A DNA stretch of 41,520 nucleotides from Actinomycetota bacterium (GTDB taxonomy: Bacteria > Actinomycetota > Actinomycetes > S36-B12), in contig JAUSQD010000075.1 of the NCBI GenBank assembly GCA_030652695.1, positions 1-41,520 of the forward strand, in the 5' to 3' direction. Below the pieces are notes generated by a model. It did not search any database and had not been told where the DNA came from. It saw only the letters and a program-made list of their open reading frames with translations. The translations under genes and the position numbers were made by a program. Of this stretch, positions 25,866-34,329 are shown piece after piece. Within the stretch, counting starts at the first letter, position 1. Every line of letters begins with the position of its first letter.

Positions 25866-26273
25866 TTACCTTGGCCCATTGATCAACTCGCGCAATCGCA
25901 ACAATGCCGGGCCAGTGTCATCAGCCCAGAAGGACAGCTTCGAGAATCTGTAGTTGCCGCCTGGGAGCTGCGCAGTCTGAGTGTCGATCAGATGCACATG
26001 CATATTGACCTGACTCGACATCGCGATGATCAGATGCTGGTTGTCTTCTGGGTCGAGTTGCACAGTGCGCGACTCCATGAGGCTGCGCGTGTGGGCTCGC
26101 ACTTCGTTGATGTTGTCTATGGGGATCACCACTTCAATGGTGTGACCGTTGCGAACCCGCAGTCCATCGGACTCCAAGAGATGCGGATACACGATGAGGC
26201 CGGCCAAGAGGCCGAACATCCACACCAAGCCCCAAATACTGACGATGAGCAGTGGCCAACGGACCCAGGCCAC
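25866..26273 (-). CDS. Hypothetical membrane protein, C-terminal part of a frame-split gene
   Basis: 135-aa reading frame: a double transmembrane segment (RWPLLIVSIWGLVWMFGLLAGLIVYP, quoted in part: WPLLIVSIWGLVWMFGLLAG) followed by a soluble PH-like strand-rich tail (DGLRVRNGHTIEVVIPID, QHLIIAMSSQVNMHVHL). Its start would be a GTG inside the upstream frame. The upstream frame supplies the missing N-terminus (cytosolic part and first helix) and loses protein character exactly where this one gains it. So the two are most likely one protein of about 210 aa broken by a one-base change near 26272. Translational coupling of two separate genes is the alternative. Confidence 0.65.
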   Translation of the reverse strand: MAWVRWPLLIVSIWGLVWMFGLLAGLIVYPHLLESDGLRVRNGHTIEVVIPIDNINEVRAHTRSLMESRTVQLDPEDNQHLIIAMSSQVNMHVHLIDTQTAQLPGGNYRFSKLSFWADDTGPALLRLRELINGPR

Positions 26274-26509
26274 GGCACGAGGTAGTGGACCACTGCCATT
26301 TCAAGCGCTGATGCACCGATCCATAACCAGATTGTTGACTTGACGATGTCGACATACGGCACGGCCAAAGACTCGTGGTTGCCAACGTCGGGTCGGCGAC
26401 GGATCCAACGGGCGAGGTTTGCATAGATCCCACGCTCAAACCGCATTGCACGACGCCAAATGCTCGTGCCAGACGTGTCTGGATTTGGGCGCACCTCCGC
26501 TTCAGTCAT
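26126..26509 (-). CDS. Hypothetical membrane protein, N-terminal part of a frame-split gene
   Basis: Start ATG 26509 overlaps the marR stop as ATGA, so it is the second gene of the marR operon. Residues 1-80 look natural (IWRRAMRFERGIYANLARWIRR; IVKSTIWLWIGASALEMAVVHYL, first membrane helix). After about 26272 the frame becomes Cys/Ser/Trp-rich and without family character, while the next frame continues with a sensible double helix. Not recognised beyond that. The regulator upstream suggests a stress- or drug-responsive membrane protein (inference). Confidence 0.55.
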   Translation of the reverse strand: MTEAEVRPNPDTSGTSIWRRAMRFERGIYANLARWIRRRPDVGNHESLAVPYVDIVKSTIWLWIGASALEMAVVHYLVPWPGSVGHCSSSVFGAWCGCSASWPASSCIRISWSPMDCGFATVTPLKW

Positions 26510-26961
26510 TTCGATCCTTCCTCGACTAACGGTCGAAGGGTGGCCAGAAGATGATCAAGTGATCGGGTGAGCGGCTCTAACAGGTCGTCTGGGAAGTCGT
26601 TGAACAACGCCGTCGCGAATCGCTGCTGGTCCTTCTGCAGTCGCTTCATCACTGCGCGTCCCTGGGTCGTCAATGTCACGACCGAAGCACGGCGGTCGGT
26701 GGCATGCGGTCCGCGGGTCACCAGACCGATCAACTCCAGTCCATCGACGAGATCAGTGACTGAACGCGGAACAATGCCGAGTTGATCAGCAAGAGCCCGA
26801 TGAGTGTGTGGGCCCGACATCCCAAGGACCCACACCAGTTGCACTCGACTGGGCGTGAGTCCCATTCGATCCAGACTCACGCGCTGGTCCTGTTCAAGCA
26901 AGAAGCCAAGCTCGATTACTCGGTCGAGTGCGTGAATCCATTCCTGGCGTGCCACTGTCAT
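26506..26961 (-). CDS. MarR-family transcriptional regulator
   Basis: 151-aa winged-helix dimer. Core: LTPSRVQLVWVLGMSGPHTHRALADQLG, IVPRSVTDLVDGLELIGLVTR and the wing HATDRRASVVTLTTQGRAV. Long N- and C-terminal helices form the dimer. A strong double palindrome directly covers its start codon and upstream region (26960-27000), so it is probably self-repressed. It overlaps the downstream membrane-protein gene by 4 bases, which is its likely target. The ligand is unknown. Confidence 0.9.
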   Translation of the reverse strand: MTVARQEWIHALDRVIELGFLLEQDQRVSLDRMGLTPSRVQLVWVLGMSGPHTHRALADQLGIVPRSVTDLVDGLELIGLVTRGPHATDRRASVVTLTTQGRAVMKRLQKDQQRFATALFNDFPDDLLEPLTRSLDHLLATLRPLVEEGSK

Positions 26962-27000
26962 GTACTGAGGCTACCTCACTAAGAGGTTTCCTCAGTACAT
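26960..27000. promoter_or_regulatory. Double palindromic operator of the marR operon
   Basis: Outer arms ATGTACTGAGG (26960-26970) and CCTCAGTACAT (26990-27000) form a perfect 11-bp inverted repeat. Inside are two copies of GAGG-N3-CCTC (26967-26977 and 26983-26993), centres 16 bp apart. The left arm includes the marR start codon. The layout fits two MarR dimers side by side. Confidence 0.7.
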
Positions 27001-27065
27001 TGGCAAATCCCCGATCACCCGATAGTTTCGGATAGACAGGCTGCGATTGTGCAAGGGGGGCAGGG

Positions 27066-27473
27066 ATGGCGGAGATCAAGACCAAGCCGACGACGGTGAG
27101 CGTCGACTCATTTCTTGACGCGGTGGAGAAGTCGTCCCGCCGGGCGGACGGCAAGGAATTGCGCGCGATGATGGAGCGCGTAACCGGCGAGCCGGCGGTG
27201 ATGTGGGGTCCATCGATCATCGGCTTTGGCACGTACCACTACAAGTACGACAGCGGTCACGAGGCCGATATGTGCCGGGTTGGTTTCTCGCCTCGCTCAG
27301 CCAACCTCGTCTTGTACGTTGGAGACTTCCCTGAATTTGAAGCGTTGCTGGCGAAACTGGGAAAGCACAAGCGTTCCAAGGCATGTGTCTATCTCAACAA
27401 GTTGGCAGACGTGGACGCCTCCGTTCTTGAAGAAATCGTCCGGCTGACCTATGAGGCAACCACAGCAGCCTGA
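27066..27473 (+). CDS. DUF1801 domain protein
   Basis: 135-aa cytosolic protein of the DUF1801/YdhG-like family. Matching segments: EIKTKPTTVSVDSFLDAVE, RRADGKELRAMMERVTGEPAVMWG, PSIIGFGTYHYKYDSGHEA and GFSPRSANLVLYVGDFP. The role of the family is not established. Start ATG 27066 follows an AGGGGGGCAGGG tract that can serve as ribosome-binding site. Divergent from marR; converges on ltrA with a 12-base gap. Confidence 0.88.
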   Translation: MAEIKTKPTTVSVDSFLDAVEKSSRRADGKELRAMMERVTGEPAVMWGPSIIGFGTYHYKYDSGHEADMCRVGFSPRSANLVLYVGDFPEFEALLAKLGKHKRSKACVYLNKLADVDASVLEEIVRLTYEATTAA

Positions 27474-27485
27474 GCAAGGCCTTGC

Positions 27486-28649
27486 CTACTGCGCCTCATG
27501 CTGACGAATTGCATGGCGGTTGTCCTTGAAATGCCAAGCCTCAAACATCACAAGTCCGACAATCAACGCGGTGAGCAGTACTAGCGAAGTAAGTGACGAG
27601 ACGACGAGTCCGACCGGAATCAGACAGATCGCGACGATGGCTACGACCAGGCGCTGAAGATTCAAGGTGTGGATGTTGCGAAGCCGAAATGCCACATGCG
27701 CAAGCAAGTACACAGCAAACCCTCCAAAGAGCGCGACGTCTGCGACAGCCTTCAAAGGCTCATCAATGTTCAGCAATGTCTTCTTCAGGCCTAGAGCGAC
27801 CAGGACAATGCCCCACACAAAGAACAGGTGAATGTACGAGTAGGAGTCCCGGGCCATCGTGGTTCTTGCAGTCCCGGACACCGCCTCCAGACGGCGTTCC
27901 GCTACCAGGGAAACCACGTCGAAGTAGAGCCACCACATGGCCGAGATGACGATTACGCCCAGAGTGGCGGCCACAATCACGCCTGCACTGAGCGTCTCGC
28001 CTGCCGCAGCAACTCCCAAGGCAACGATCGATTCGCCAAGCGCGATGATGATGATCAAGCCATAGCGTTCTGCAAAGTGCCCAGCGTCGATCCGCCAGCC
28101 CCCAGGACCTGCAACCAGCGGGGATCCAAAGTCGATGACGATCGCCACCAGCCACAGGACGGCTCTCCATGGGCCTTCTGGTACAAAGCCAGCGACCATG
28201 ATCAGCACCGGTGCCGCCACAAATCCAGGTGCGAGCTTCAGCACTGCGGAGAAGACGTCGGGATCAGACCGGGTCGTGATCGCGTACAGGCCCACATGCA
28301 AGAGGCGAACTACGAGGTACGCGACGCCGAACAGTATCGAGTAGGTGCCAAAGGCCGCAGGAGCGGAAAGACCCACAAGCAGCATCGCTGCCATCGCCAC
28401 AAGCATGACCAGTCGTGAAGCGATGTCATCATCGATCTGAATCGAGTTGGTCAACCACGTGTAGCCACCCCATGCCCACCACACCACGGCAAGAACCGCA
28501 AAGCCGCGCAAGAGACCAAGCCACGTCAAGTCATCCGCCATCAGCGTTGTGACTTGGGTCAGTGCAAATACAAAGACGAGATCAAAGAAGAGCTCAAGTG
28601 GCGTGACCACGTGCTTGGAAGGTGAAGCATGGCTATGAGAGTCGCTCAT
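27486..28649 (-). CDS. ltrA: Low temperature requirement protein A (LtrA) family membrane protein
   Basis: 387-aa integral membrane protein with 10 or more helices, filling nearly its whole length. Family opening VTPLELFFDLVFVFALTQVT (about 15-34), then WWAWGGYTWLTNSI, HFAERYGLIIIIALGESIVALG, typical of LtrA. First described in Listeria as needed for growth in the cold; the transported or bound substrate is unknown. Short His/Ser-rich N-terminus before the first helix. Separated from the Fpg gene by 57 bases on the same strand. Confidence 0.92.
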   Translation of the reverse strand: MSDSHSHASPSKHVVTPLELFFDLVFVFALTQVTTLMADDLTWLGLLRGFAVLAVVWWAWGGYTWLTNSIQIDDDIASRLVMLVAMAAMLLVGLSAPAAFGTYSILFGVAYLVVRLLHVGLYAITTRSDPDVFSAVLKLAPGFVAAPVLIMVAGFVPEGPWRAVLWLVAIVIDFGSPLVAGPGGWRIDAGHFAERYGLIIIIALGESIVALGVAAAGETLSAGVIVAATLGVIVISAMWWLYFDVVSLVAERRLEAVSGTARTTMARDSYSYIHLFFVWGIVLVALGLKKTLLNIDEPLKAVADVALFGGFAVYLLAHVAFRLRNIHTLNLQRLVVAIVAICLIPVGLVVSSLTSLVLLTALIVGLVMFEAWHFKDNRHAIRQHEAQ

Positions 28650-28706
28650 TGGCGCAAGCTTTCGCAGTGCCGGGCAATCCTCGCCAGTGGTTTACGCAAC
28701 GCCTTG

Positions 28707-29588
28707 CTACTTCAGGAACTTGCTCGTTCGGCGGTCCGCCAGCAACTTGCCGCCCGTTTGACATGTGGGGCAGTACTGAAGTGAGGAGTCAGCGAATGAG
28801 ACTTCACGGACAGTGTCTCCGCACGTGGGGCACTGCTCACCAGACTTTCCATGTACGGCGAGTGTGCGCTTCTTCTCAGATTTCAATGTGCCAGTGCCAT
28901 GACCGATGCTGTTCTGGATCGCATCAGTCAGCTCCTTGCGCATTGCTGCATACAGTGTGGCGAGTTCTTCCGGCTTGAGGGAGTTGCACGCTCGAAACGG
29001 CGAGAGCCCCGCGGAGTGCAGGATTTCATCGCTGTATGCATTGCCAATTCCGGCGATCACAGACTGATTGCGGAGCACGCCTTTGAGCTGTGCTCGTCCA
29101 GCGGCATTCACGATCTCAGTGAAGGCCTCCAAGGTCAGACCATCTGAAAGCGCGTCTGGTCCGAGCCGCTCGACTCCCGGAATGCTCCTAGGGTCATTGA
29201 CGATGTACACAGCGAGTCGCTTTTGAGTTCCTGCTTCGGTCACATCAAATCCGCCTGCCAACTCGTCATCGTCTCGGACAAATGCAAGTCGAAGCGCCAA
29301 GGGGCCCTTGCCCATCTTCACTGGCATCGCGGACAGTTCTTCACGCCAGTGAACCCAACCGGCTCTGGACAAGTGCCAGACCAAGTGCAGGCCGGAGTCT
29401 GTCTTCATGTCGAGAAACTTGCCTACTCGAGTGACCGAATGGACACGCTGGCCTTCGAGGTCAGCAAGAGTCGGGTCATATGTCTTCAGCGCACTGAAGC
29501 TGGCCAGTGTCACTTTGGAGATTCGCAAGCCTGCAGTGTGCTCATGGAGAAATCTGGCGAGCGCTTCTACCTCGGGCAGTTCCGGCAC
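28707..29588 (-). CDS. Fpg/Nei-family DNA glycosylase
   Basis: Base-excision repair enzyme that removes oxidised bases and nicks the strand (AP lyase). 293 aa. The mature N-terminus PELPEVEALARFL supplies catalytic Pro2 and Glu3; VGKFLDM holds the conserved lysine; LKGVLRNQSVIAGIGNAYSDEILH is the helix-two-turn-helix. The C-terminal zinc finger CPTCGDTVREVSFA...YCPTC is complete. Compared with classic MutM, an extra segment around GFDVTEAGTQKRLAVYIV is present, as in the Nei-like actinobacterial subgroup, so I do not choose between mutM and nei. Confidence 0.92.
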   Translation of the reverse strand: MPELPEVEALARFLHEHTAGLRISKVTLASFSALKTYDPTLADLEGQRVHSVTRVGKFLDMKTDSGLHLVWHLSRAGWVHWREELSAMPVKMGKGPLALRLAFVRDDDELAGGFDVTEAGTQKRLAVYIVNDPRSIPGVERLGPDALSDGLTLEAFTEIVNAAGRAQLKGVLRNQSVIAGIGNAYSDEILHSAGLSPFRACNSLKPEELATLYAAMRKELTDAIQNSIGHGTGTLKSEKKRTLAVHGKSGEQCPTCGDTVREVSFADSSLQYCPTCQTGGKLLADRRTSKFLK

Positions 29589-29603
29589 CGTGAAGTCGAT
29601 GAC

Positions 29604-30380
29604 CTAATGCGAAGCTTTGCGGTCATACATTCGGGCATCGGCACGATCGATCAGCTCGGCGAGTTCTTCGCCCGGCTTCAGTTCCGCCAAGCCGACGGTC
29701 GCAACCCCCAGGGTTGAGTGCAAATCCTCGCTCATGCTTTCAAAACGGCTTGTGGCCTCCGCCAAGTCAATGCCAAGAAGACCGCAGATGAATTCGTCCC
29801 CTCCGTAACGGAGAATGACATCGTCTTGACGCACCACTTCTCGGATGGCATCGGCCACGCGACGCAGGAGCAGATCGCCCGCTCGGTGACCTTCTGCATC
29901 GTTGACGGCCTTGAGCCCGTCGACATCAACGAACGCAAGCACGAATGGCTGCTCAGTTCTTCCAGCGGTCACAATTTCACGTTCAAGCTCTGTGATACCC
30001 GCCTCTCGGCGATACACCCCAGTCAGTTCGTCCTGAAGCAGACTGGCTCGGTGGACAGCAGATAACCGACGGTCCACGTCGGCCGCATCACGATCTGCTT
30101 CGGCTTGTCGGCGATCAGCGGCTGCACCTTTTCGATCTCTCCTGGCGCCGGCGCGGTCAGAGGCGGCTTCAACGTCCACCGTGCCCTCACGCTCATCGCG
30201 AGCCTCAGCTCGAGCATCTCGATCCTCTGAGCGCAGATCGCGATTCTCAGCTGTGAGATCAAGCGCCTCAGCAGTCCTATCGCGATCAACTGCAGTGCGA
30301 TCGCGATCCTCCATGTCCGCTATGGCTGCTACTTGCGCGCTCACCGAGCTTTCGGTGACAGAGGTCGCTCCCTGATCCAT
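29604..30380 (-). CDS. Diguanylate cyclase (GGDEF) with heptad-repeat N-terminus
   Basis: 258-aa cytosolic protein. Residues 25-66 are six back-to-back heptads of the form DRDRTAE/NRDLRSE/DRDARAE, followed by more charged repeats to about 110: a long coiled coil, which could dimerise the enzyme. The GGDEF domain (about 115-258) has DELTGVYRREAG, VDVDGLKAVND and the active-site RYGGDEF (191-197). An RxxD inhibitory site (RQDD, 184-187) lies five residues before GGDEF. So it should make cyclic di-GMP and be inhibited by product. No sensor domain is visible. Divergent from the AttH-like secreted protein. Confidence 0.92.
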   Translation of the reverse strand: MDQGATSVTESSVSAQVAAIADMEDRDRTAVDRDRTAEALDLTAENRDLRSEDRDARAEARDEREGTVDVEAASDRAGARRDRKGAAADRRQAEADRDAADVDRRLSAVHRASLLQDELTGVYRREAGITELEREIVTAGRTEQPFVLAFVDVDGLKAVNDAEGHRAGDLLLRRVADAIREVVRQDDVILRYGGDEFICGLLGIDLAEATSRFESMSEDLHSTLGVATVGLAELKPGEELAELIDRADARMYDRKASH

Positions 30381-30517
30381 AGAGGGATGATGCCACCCAC
30401 CTGTTTCCAGTAAAAGTCCCAGGCTGGCCTGAATATCCCATTTGTCATTGGGGAAGAAACCTGCTCCCTAGGATGTGCATGCCTATTGCGCGATCGGATC
30501 TGCGGAAGGAACACACC

Positions 30518-31906
30518 ATGTCTGGAGTTCGAGGGAAGGGGCGCTACATCACTGCCGCAGCCGTGTTGGCTGTGATGGGGATGACAGCCGCAGTCGGAAG
30601 CACGGCAAGCCAAGCGGCTTCTGCTTCGCCTTCTGCCTCTCCCACGGCTGCAGCTCCGACCCCGATACCGCCAAGCGCCGTCGTATTGAGCCTGCCCAAG
30701 GACATGTATCTGCATCCGGGCGCTCCGACCGAGTGGTGGTGGCACACGGGCACTCTGAAGGCCGGCAATCGCACCTTCGGATTCGAGATCAATGCAGCCT
30801 CCTTTGTGGACCAAGGTTTCGCCTTCTCTCAGATCAGCGTCACTGATGTCGCCAAGCAGAAGCACTACAAGCGCACCAATGTCTACGTTCCACCGGGCAA
30901 TTTCGCGCCCACCACTTGGGCGCAATCGGACACCAGCAAGCCCTGGTACGCAAAGCTTGGCGACCCAGCGAACAAGTTCGGTGGGGTGGAAGTCACCAAC
31001 CCAGGCACCGGCTACACGACTCCACCCACAGTCACGATCACTGGCAACGGCACCGGAGCTTCGGCAACCGCCCAGTTGAACGCCAAGGGCGGCGTCTCAC
31101 AGATTCTGATAGCCAACGCTGGCAAGGGCTACACCACACCGCCCAAGGTCACCATTACCGGCACCGGCAGTGGCGCGACGGCTGTTGCATTCCCCACGTA
31201 CGTATCGATGACCGCACCGGCGGCTGACCCGACCAAGAACATGCGCGTCAAGGCACTGCTGGCCGATGATCCCTCAATGAAGCCAGTGATGATCGATCTC
31301 ACTCTTTCGCAGAAGGGTCGTCCGTTCTTCGTCTGGGGAACTGGCGTGAATCCTGGAGCGACGAGCACCAGCGTGAAGGAGAACAACTACTACTTCTCAC
31401 TGACCAATCTGCAGGCCAGCGGTTCACTCACCATCGACGGAAAGAAGATTCCTGTCACAGGGGTCACGTGGATGGATCATGAGTACGGCGCATTTGGCAC
31501 CGCGGCGAATCCAGTTCAGTGGATCCTGCAGGACATGCAGCTCGACAATGGCTTCTCGATCTCCAATGTTGGCATTGTTGGCGAAGGACAGAAGCCAACC
31601 TTGAACACCGCAATGGTCGGCTACGCAACCCTTGAAGCGGCTAATGGCGATACCTACCTCGTCGGCAGCACGGTGACACCGTTCGGCAAGACGTGGACGA
31701 GTCCCGAAAGTGGGGTCACCTACTTCACGCAGTTCCGGGTACAGATTCCACAGTTCGGCGCCAACATCGTGGTCACCACGTTGATGGATGCGCAGGAGTT
31801 CCCTGGCACCAGTGGTGGATCTGTCTATGAGGGCGTGGCCAAAGCCAAGGGCATCTTCAAGGGCAAGGCCGTAGGCGGAACTGCTTGGATCGAGCAGACC
31901 TTCTGA
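30518..31906 (+). CDS. Secreted AttH/CrtC-like (lipocalin-type) protein with inserted GYTTPP repeats
   Basis: 462 aa from ATG 30518, which has GGAAGGA at good spacing; ATG 30473 is less likely. Signal peptide (about 1-35, ITAAAVLAVMGMTAAVG, ending SQAASA), then a Ser/Pro/Ala linker. The AttH/carotenoid-hydratase fold shows HPGAPTEWWWHTGTL, RTFGFEINAASF and GVTWMDHEYGAF (315-326). Between its two halves are two tandem repeats NPGTGYTTPPTVTITGNGTG (161-180) and NAGKGYTTPPKVTITGTGSG (200-219), a module met in unrelated surface proteins. Related enzymes hydrate carotenoids or act as lipases; activity here is not predictable. tesB follows 34 bases later. Confidence 0.8.
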   Translation: MSGVRGKGRYITAAAVLAVMGMTAAVGSTASQAASASPSASPTAAAPTPIPPSAVVLSLPKDMYLHPGAPTEWWWHTGTLKAGNRTFGFEINAASFVDQGFAFSQISVTDVAKQKHYKRTNVYVPPGNFAPTTWAQSDTSKPWYAKLGDPANKFGGVEVTNPGTGYTTPPTVTITGNGTGASATAQLNAKGGVSQILIANAGKGYTTPPKVTITGTGSGATAVAFPTYVSMTAPAADPTKNMRVKALLADDPSMKPVMIDLTLSQKGRPFFVWGTGVNPGATSTSVKENNYYFSLTNLQASGSLTIDGKKIPVTGVTWMDHEYGAFGTAANPVQWILQDMQLDNGFSISNVGIVGEGQKPTLNTAMVGYATLEAANGDTYLVGSTVTPFGKTWTSPESGVTYFTQFRVQIPQFGANIVVTTLMDAQEFPGTSGGSVYEGVAKAKGIFKGKAVGGTAWIEQTF

Positions 31907-31940
31907 AGCCGGAGCAAGCCGATCGAGCAGGGCTCAACAC

Positions 31941-32711
31941 ATGTCGGCCCTAGTCGACTTGCTCGCGCTGAAGAGCAGTGAGCAGGACGTGTTTGTGAGT
32001 GGTGTCTTTGACTCCGCCACCCCAAACATCTTCGGCGGTCAACTGCTTGCGCAAGCTCTGATGGCCGCGTGCAAGACAGTTATTGCTGACCGACCTCCGC
32101 ATTCCATGCACGCCTACTTCATCGCAGCGGCAGACAGCTCCAAGCCCGTTGCAATCCACGTCAATCGCGAGCGGGACGGCCGATCATTTTCTTCGCGGAA
32201 GCTGCGAGTCGTGCAGGGCGATCGGCTCGTGATGAATGCCCTCGCGTCCTTTCAGGACCCTGAGCCAGGGATTGACGCCCAGAGGTCGATACCTGTGGGA
32301 ACGAAGGCGCCTGCTGAACCGTTCGGGTTCTACGAGCATCCAGTATCTGCCGACATTCAGATTGTTGACGCAGCACCTGAATTGCCGTTTGCACATCCGC
32401 CACGAAGCTGGAGCAGATGCGTGTCGGAGATACCAGACGACATGGCAGTTCAGGCCTGCGTCATGACATACGCGTCAGACTTCTATACCGGACTCGTCCA
32501 GTTCACGGAGTTTCCACAAGACGCAGTAGTGACGAGCATTGATCACGCGATCTGGTTCCACCGCCCGTTGCACATGAACGAATGGCACCTCATGGACTGG
32601 ACCGGCCACTCGATCTCATCAGGCCGCGGGCACTACAGCGGCCACTTCTACGACAGCTCTGGACAGATGGTGGCAGGGGCCAGCCAGGAGATGGTCGTTC
32701 GACGGCGGTAG
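31941..32711 (+). CDS. tesB: Acyl-CoA thioesterase II (TesB-type)
   Basis: Double-hotdog thioesterase that hydrolyses acyl-CoA to free acid and CoA. 256 aa, a little shorter than E. coli TesB. Motifs: FGGQLLAQALMAA, PPHSMHAYFIAAAD, VNRERDGRSFSSRKLRVVQ, then the catalytic triad region SDFYTG (Asp), SISSGRG (Ser/Thr) and ASQEMVV (Gln). Where most relatives read YDQxSP the sequence is MDWTGHS, so substrate range may differ. Starts at ATG 31941, 34 bases after the AttH-like gene. Confidence 0.9.
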   Translation: MSALVDLLALKSSEQDVFVSGVFDSATPNIFGGQLLAQALMAACKTVIADRPPHSMHAYFIAAADSSKPVAIHVNRERDGRSFSSRKLRVVQGDRLVMNALASFQDPEPGIDAQRSIPVGTKAPAEPFGFYEHPVSADIQIVDAAPELPFAHPPRSWSRCVSEIPDDMAVQACVMTYASDFYTGLVQFTEFPQDAVVTSIDHAIWFHRPLHMNEWHLMDWTGHSISSGRGHYSGHFYDSSGQMVAGASQEMVVRRR

Positions 32712-32944
32712 CCGGCTCAGACAGTGACGGATTCCTGCGGGCTTTGCTCTTTGGGCGGGGCAAGCACGACGACAGAGAAACTGCACGCTGGAAGCACACA
32801 CCAAAGCGCATGCACCACTGCAACCGCGGGTTTGGATGATCTGTTGCTGTCCAATAGTGATCTCCTACTTCTTGAGACTGCCCAAGATGGAGACGGTGTG
32901 CAGCGAAGGCCACTCCCCCGCTACACACCGTCCGCTCAAGAGGG
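32712..32944. other. Convergent intergenic region without clear features
   Basis: 233 bases between the ends of tesB (+) and the substrate-binding protein gene (-). A bidirectional terminator would be expected. Several GC-rich inverted segments exist (e.g. around 32735-32765) but none makes a clean stem with a U-run. Confidence 0.4.
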
Positions 32945-34246
32945 CTATCCGCCCAGGATGACCTTGCCTGACGAGGTGTCGATGTACTTGGCACCACAGG
33001 TCGGCTTTGCATCAGGTACGAGATCAGTGCCCTTTGCGATCATGAACCAGTTGCAGACAGCTGGATTGCCGTTGGGCAGGATGCCCGGGCCCTTGAAGCT
33101 GATCTTCTCTGGCACCAGTCCGCCACCGTCATAGTTGGTGACATTGCGCAGAGCGCTGATGAACGACGCTCGCGTTGGGCACTTGCCGGCGACCTTGAGA
33201 CCCTTGATCAACAGGTCGGCACCGAGGAAGCCCATAGGCGCTGCTGAGGAATAGGGGTTCAGGCCGGCTGCCTTCATACCTGCCGCGTAGGTCTTCACAG
33301 CGCGGTTGTTCACACCCACGGGAACTGATCCGTAGGTCGTGCCCAATGCACCATCAAGTGCACCATTGGCAGTCCTCAGCACAGAGGGATCTGAAAGGCC
33401 CACGATGCTGACGCCCTTCAGGGTGACACCCTGCTGCTTCAATGCGCTCATGATGGAAATCGCGCCGTCGATGAATCCAACGATGATCGCGCCATCTGCG
33501 CCGGAGTTCTTGATGCGCAGCGCTGTTGACGTGGCGTCGTGAGTTCCCTGAGGCTCATCGGAGATTCGAAGAGCCTGGGTCAGCCCGCCGACAAACGGGA
33601 TGAGACCCGCAGTCGCGTTGCCCGCTGCGGATGCACCAGTGCTGATGTGGTTGATGTTGGCAACCTTGGTGACTCCCATCTGCTTCAACTTCTCAAGCAC
33701 GCCAGTGCTGGCGATTGCGGGGTTGGATGAAACGGTCGCTCCCGTCACGCCAAATGCATTGCGGTCTGTACCGAAGGCTGGGTTATTGAATCCCGTGACC
33801 GGGATTCCCTGGTCTTTCAATGTTGGATACATCGAAGTCGTGGCGGTCTGAGCATTCAGGCCGAAGACGTTGTCTGACTGCACGGCCTTTTGCATCGCGG
33901 TGATCTGGCCGCTGCCATTGGACTGATCGTCATAGACCTTGTAGACCAACTTACGGCCGTTGATCCCGCCCTTGGCGTTCTCCTGGTCAATGCGCAGCTG
34001 CGAGGCTTCCGAGGAACCGATGTAGTTAGCCGACGCGGCGCCCGTCTTTGGGCCAATCCAGCCTACGTTGATCGTGGTCGCAGTCACGCCTGGAGTGGCT
34101 GGGCACGAGGCATTGCTCGTGGCAGCAGTGGGAGCTGGCGTTGGAGCGGCGGCGGCGCTGCCTGCGAAGCCCGCAAAGAGCAATGATGCGCTGGCGCCTG
34201 CCGCAAGAACGACCGTGCGCTTTCGAACTTGATGAGGACTAACCAT
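32945..34246 (-). CDS. ABC transporter substrate-binding protein, branched-chain amino acid (LivK) type
   Basis: 433-aa extracytoplasmic receptor of the Peripla_BP_6 class that delivers amino acids, amides or related solutes to an ABC importer. Start ATG 34246 (GGAGGTTTC just before). Signal peptide about 1-33 (RTVVLAAGASASLLFAGFAG), Ala/Pro/Thr linker, then the two-lobe domain: TINVGWIGPKTGAAS, LRIDQENAKGGINGRKLVYKVYDD, FGLNAQTATTSMYP, VGFIDGAISIMSALKQ. No lipobox cysteine is evident. Four cysteines in the mature part could form disulfides. No permease or ATPase gene is adjacent. A close paralogue lies at the right edge of the window. Confidence 0.92.
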   Translation of the reverse strand: MVSPHQVRKRTVVLAAGASASLLFAGFAGSAAAAPTPAPTAATSNASCPATPGVTATTINVGWIGPKTGAASANYIGSSEASQLRIDQENAKGGINGRKLVYKVYDDQSNGSGQITAMQKAVQSDNVFGLNAQTATTSMYPTLKDQGIPVTGFNNPAFGTDRNAFGVTGATVSSNPAIASTGVLEKLKQMGVTKVANINHISTGASAAGNATAGLIPFVGGLTQALRISDEPQGTHDATSTALRIKNSGADGAIIVGFIDGAISIMSALKQQGVTLKGVSIVGLSDPSVLRTANGALDGALGTTYGSVPVGVNNRAVKTYAAGMKAAGLNPYSSAAPMGFLGADLLIKGLKVAGKCPTRASFISALRNVTNYDGGGLVPEKISFKGPGILPNGNPAVCNWFMIAKGTDLVPDAKPTCGAKYIDTSSGKVILGG

Positions 34247-34329
34247 TGAAACCTCCATGTGCAGATCACTGGTAGTGGTGACGGTTTGGCACTGCTGAGC
34301 CAGTGCCGCGCCCAATCGGATGATTGCCA

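Noticed and set aside
32712-32944. Possible terminator or small RNA between tesB and the substrate-binding gene
   Set aside because: No clean stem-loop with a U-run could be built; left as an unannotated gap.
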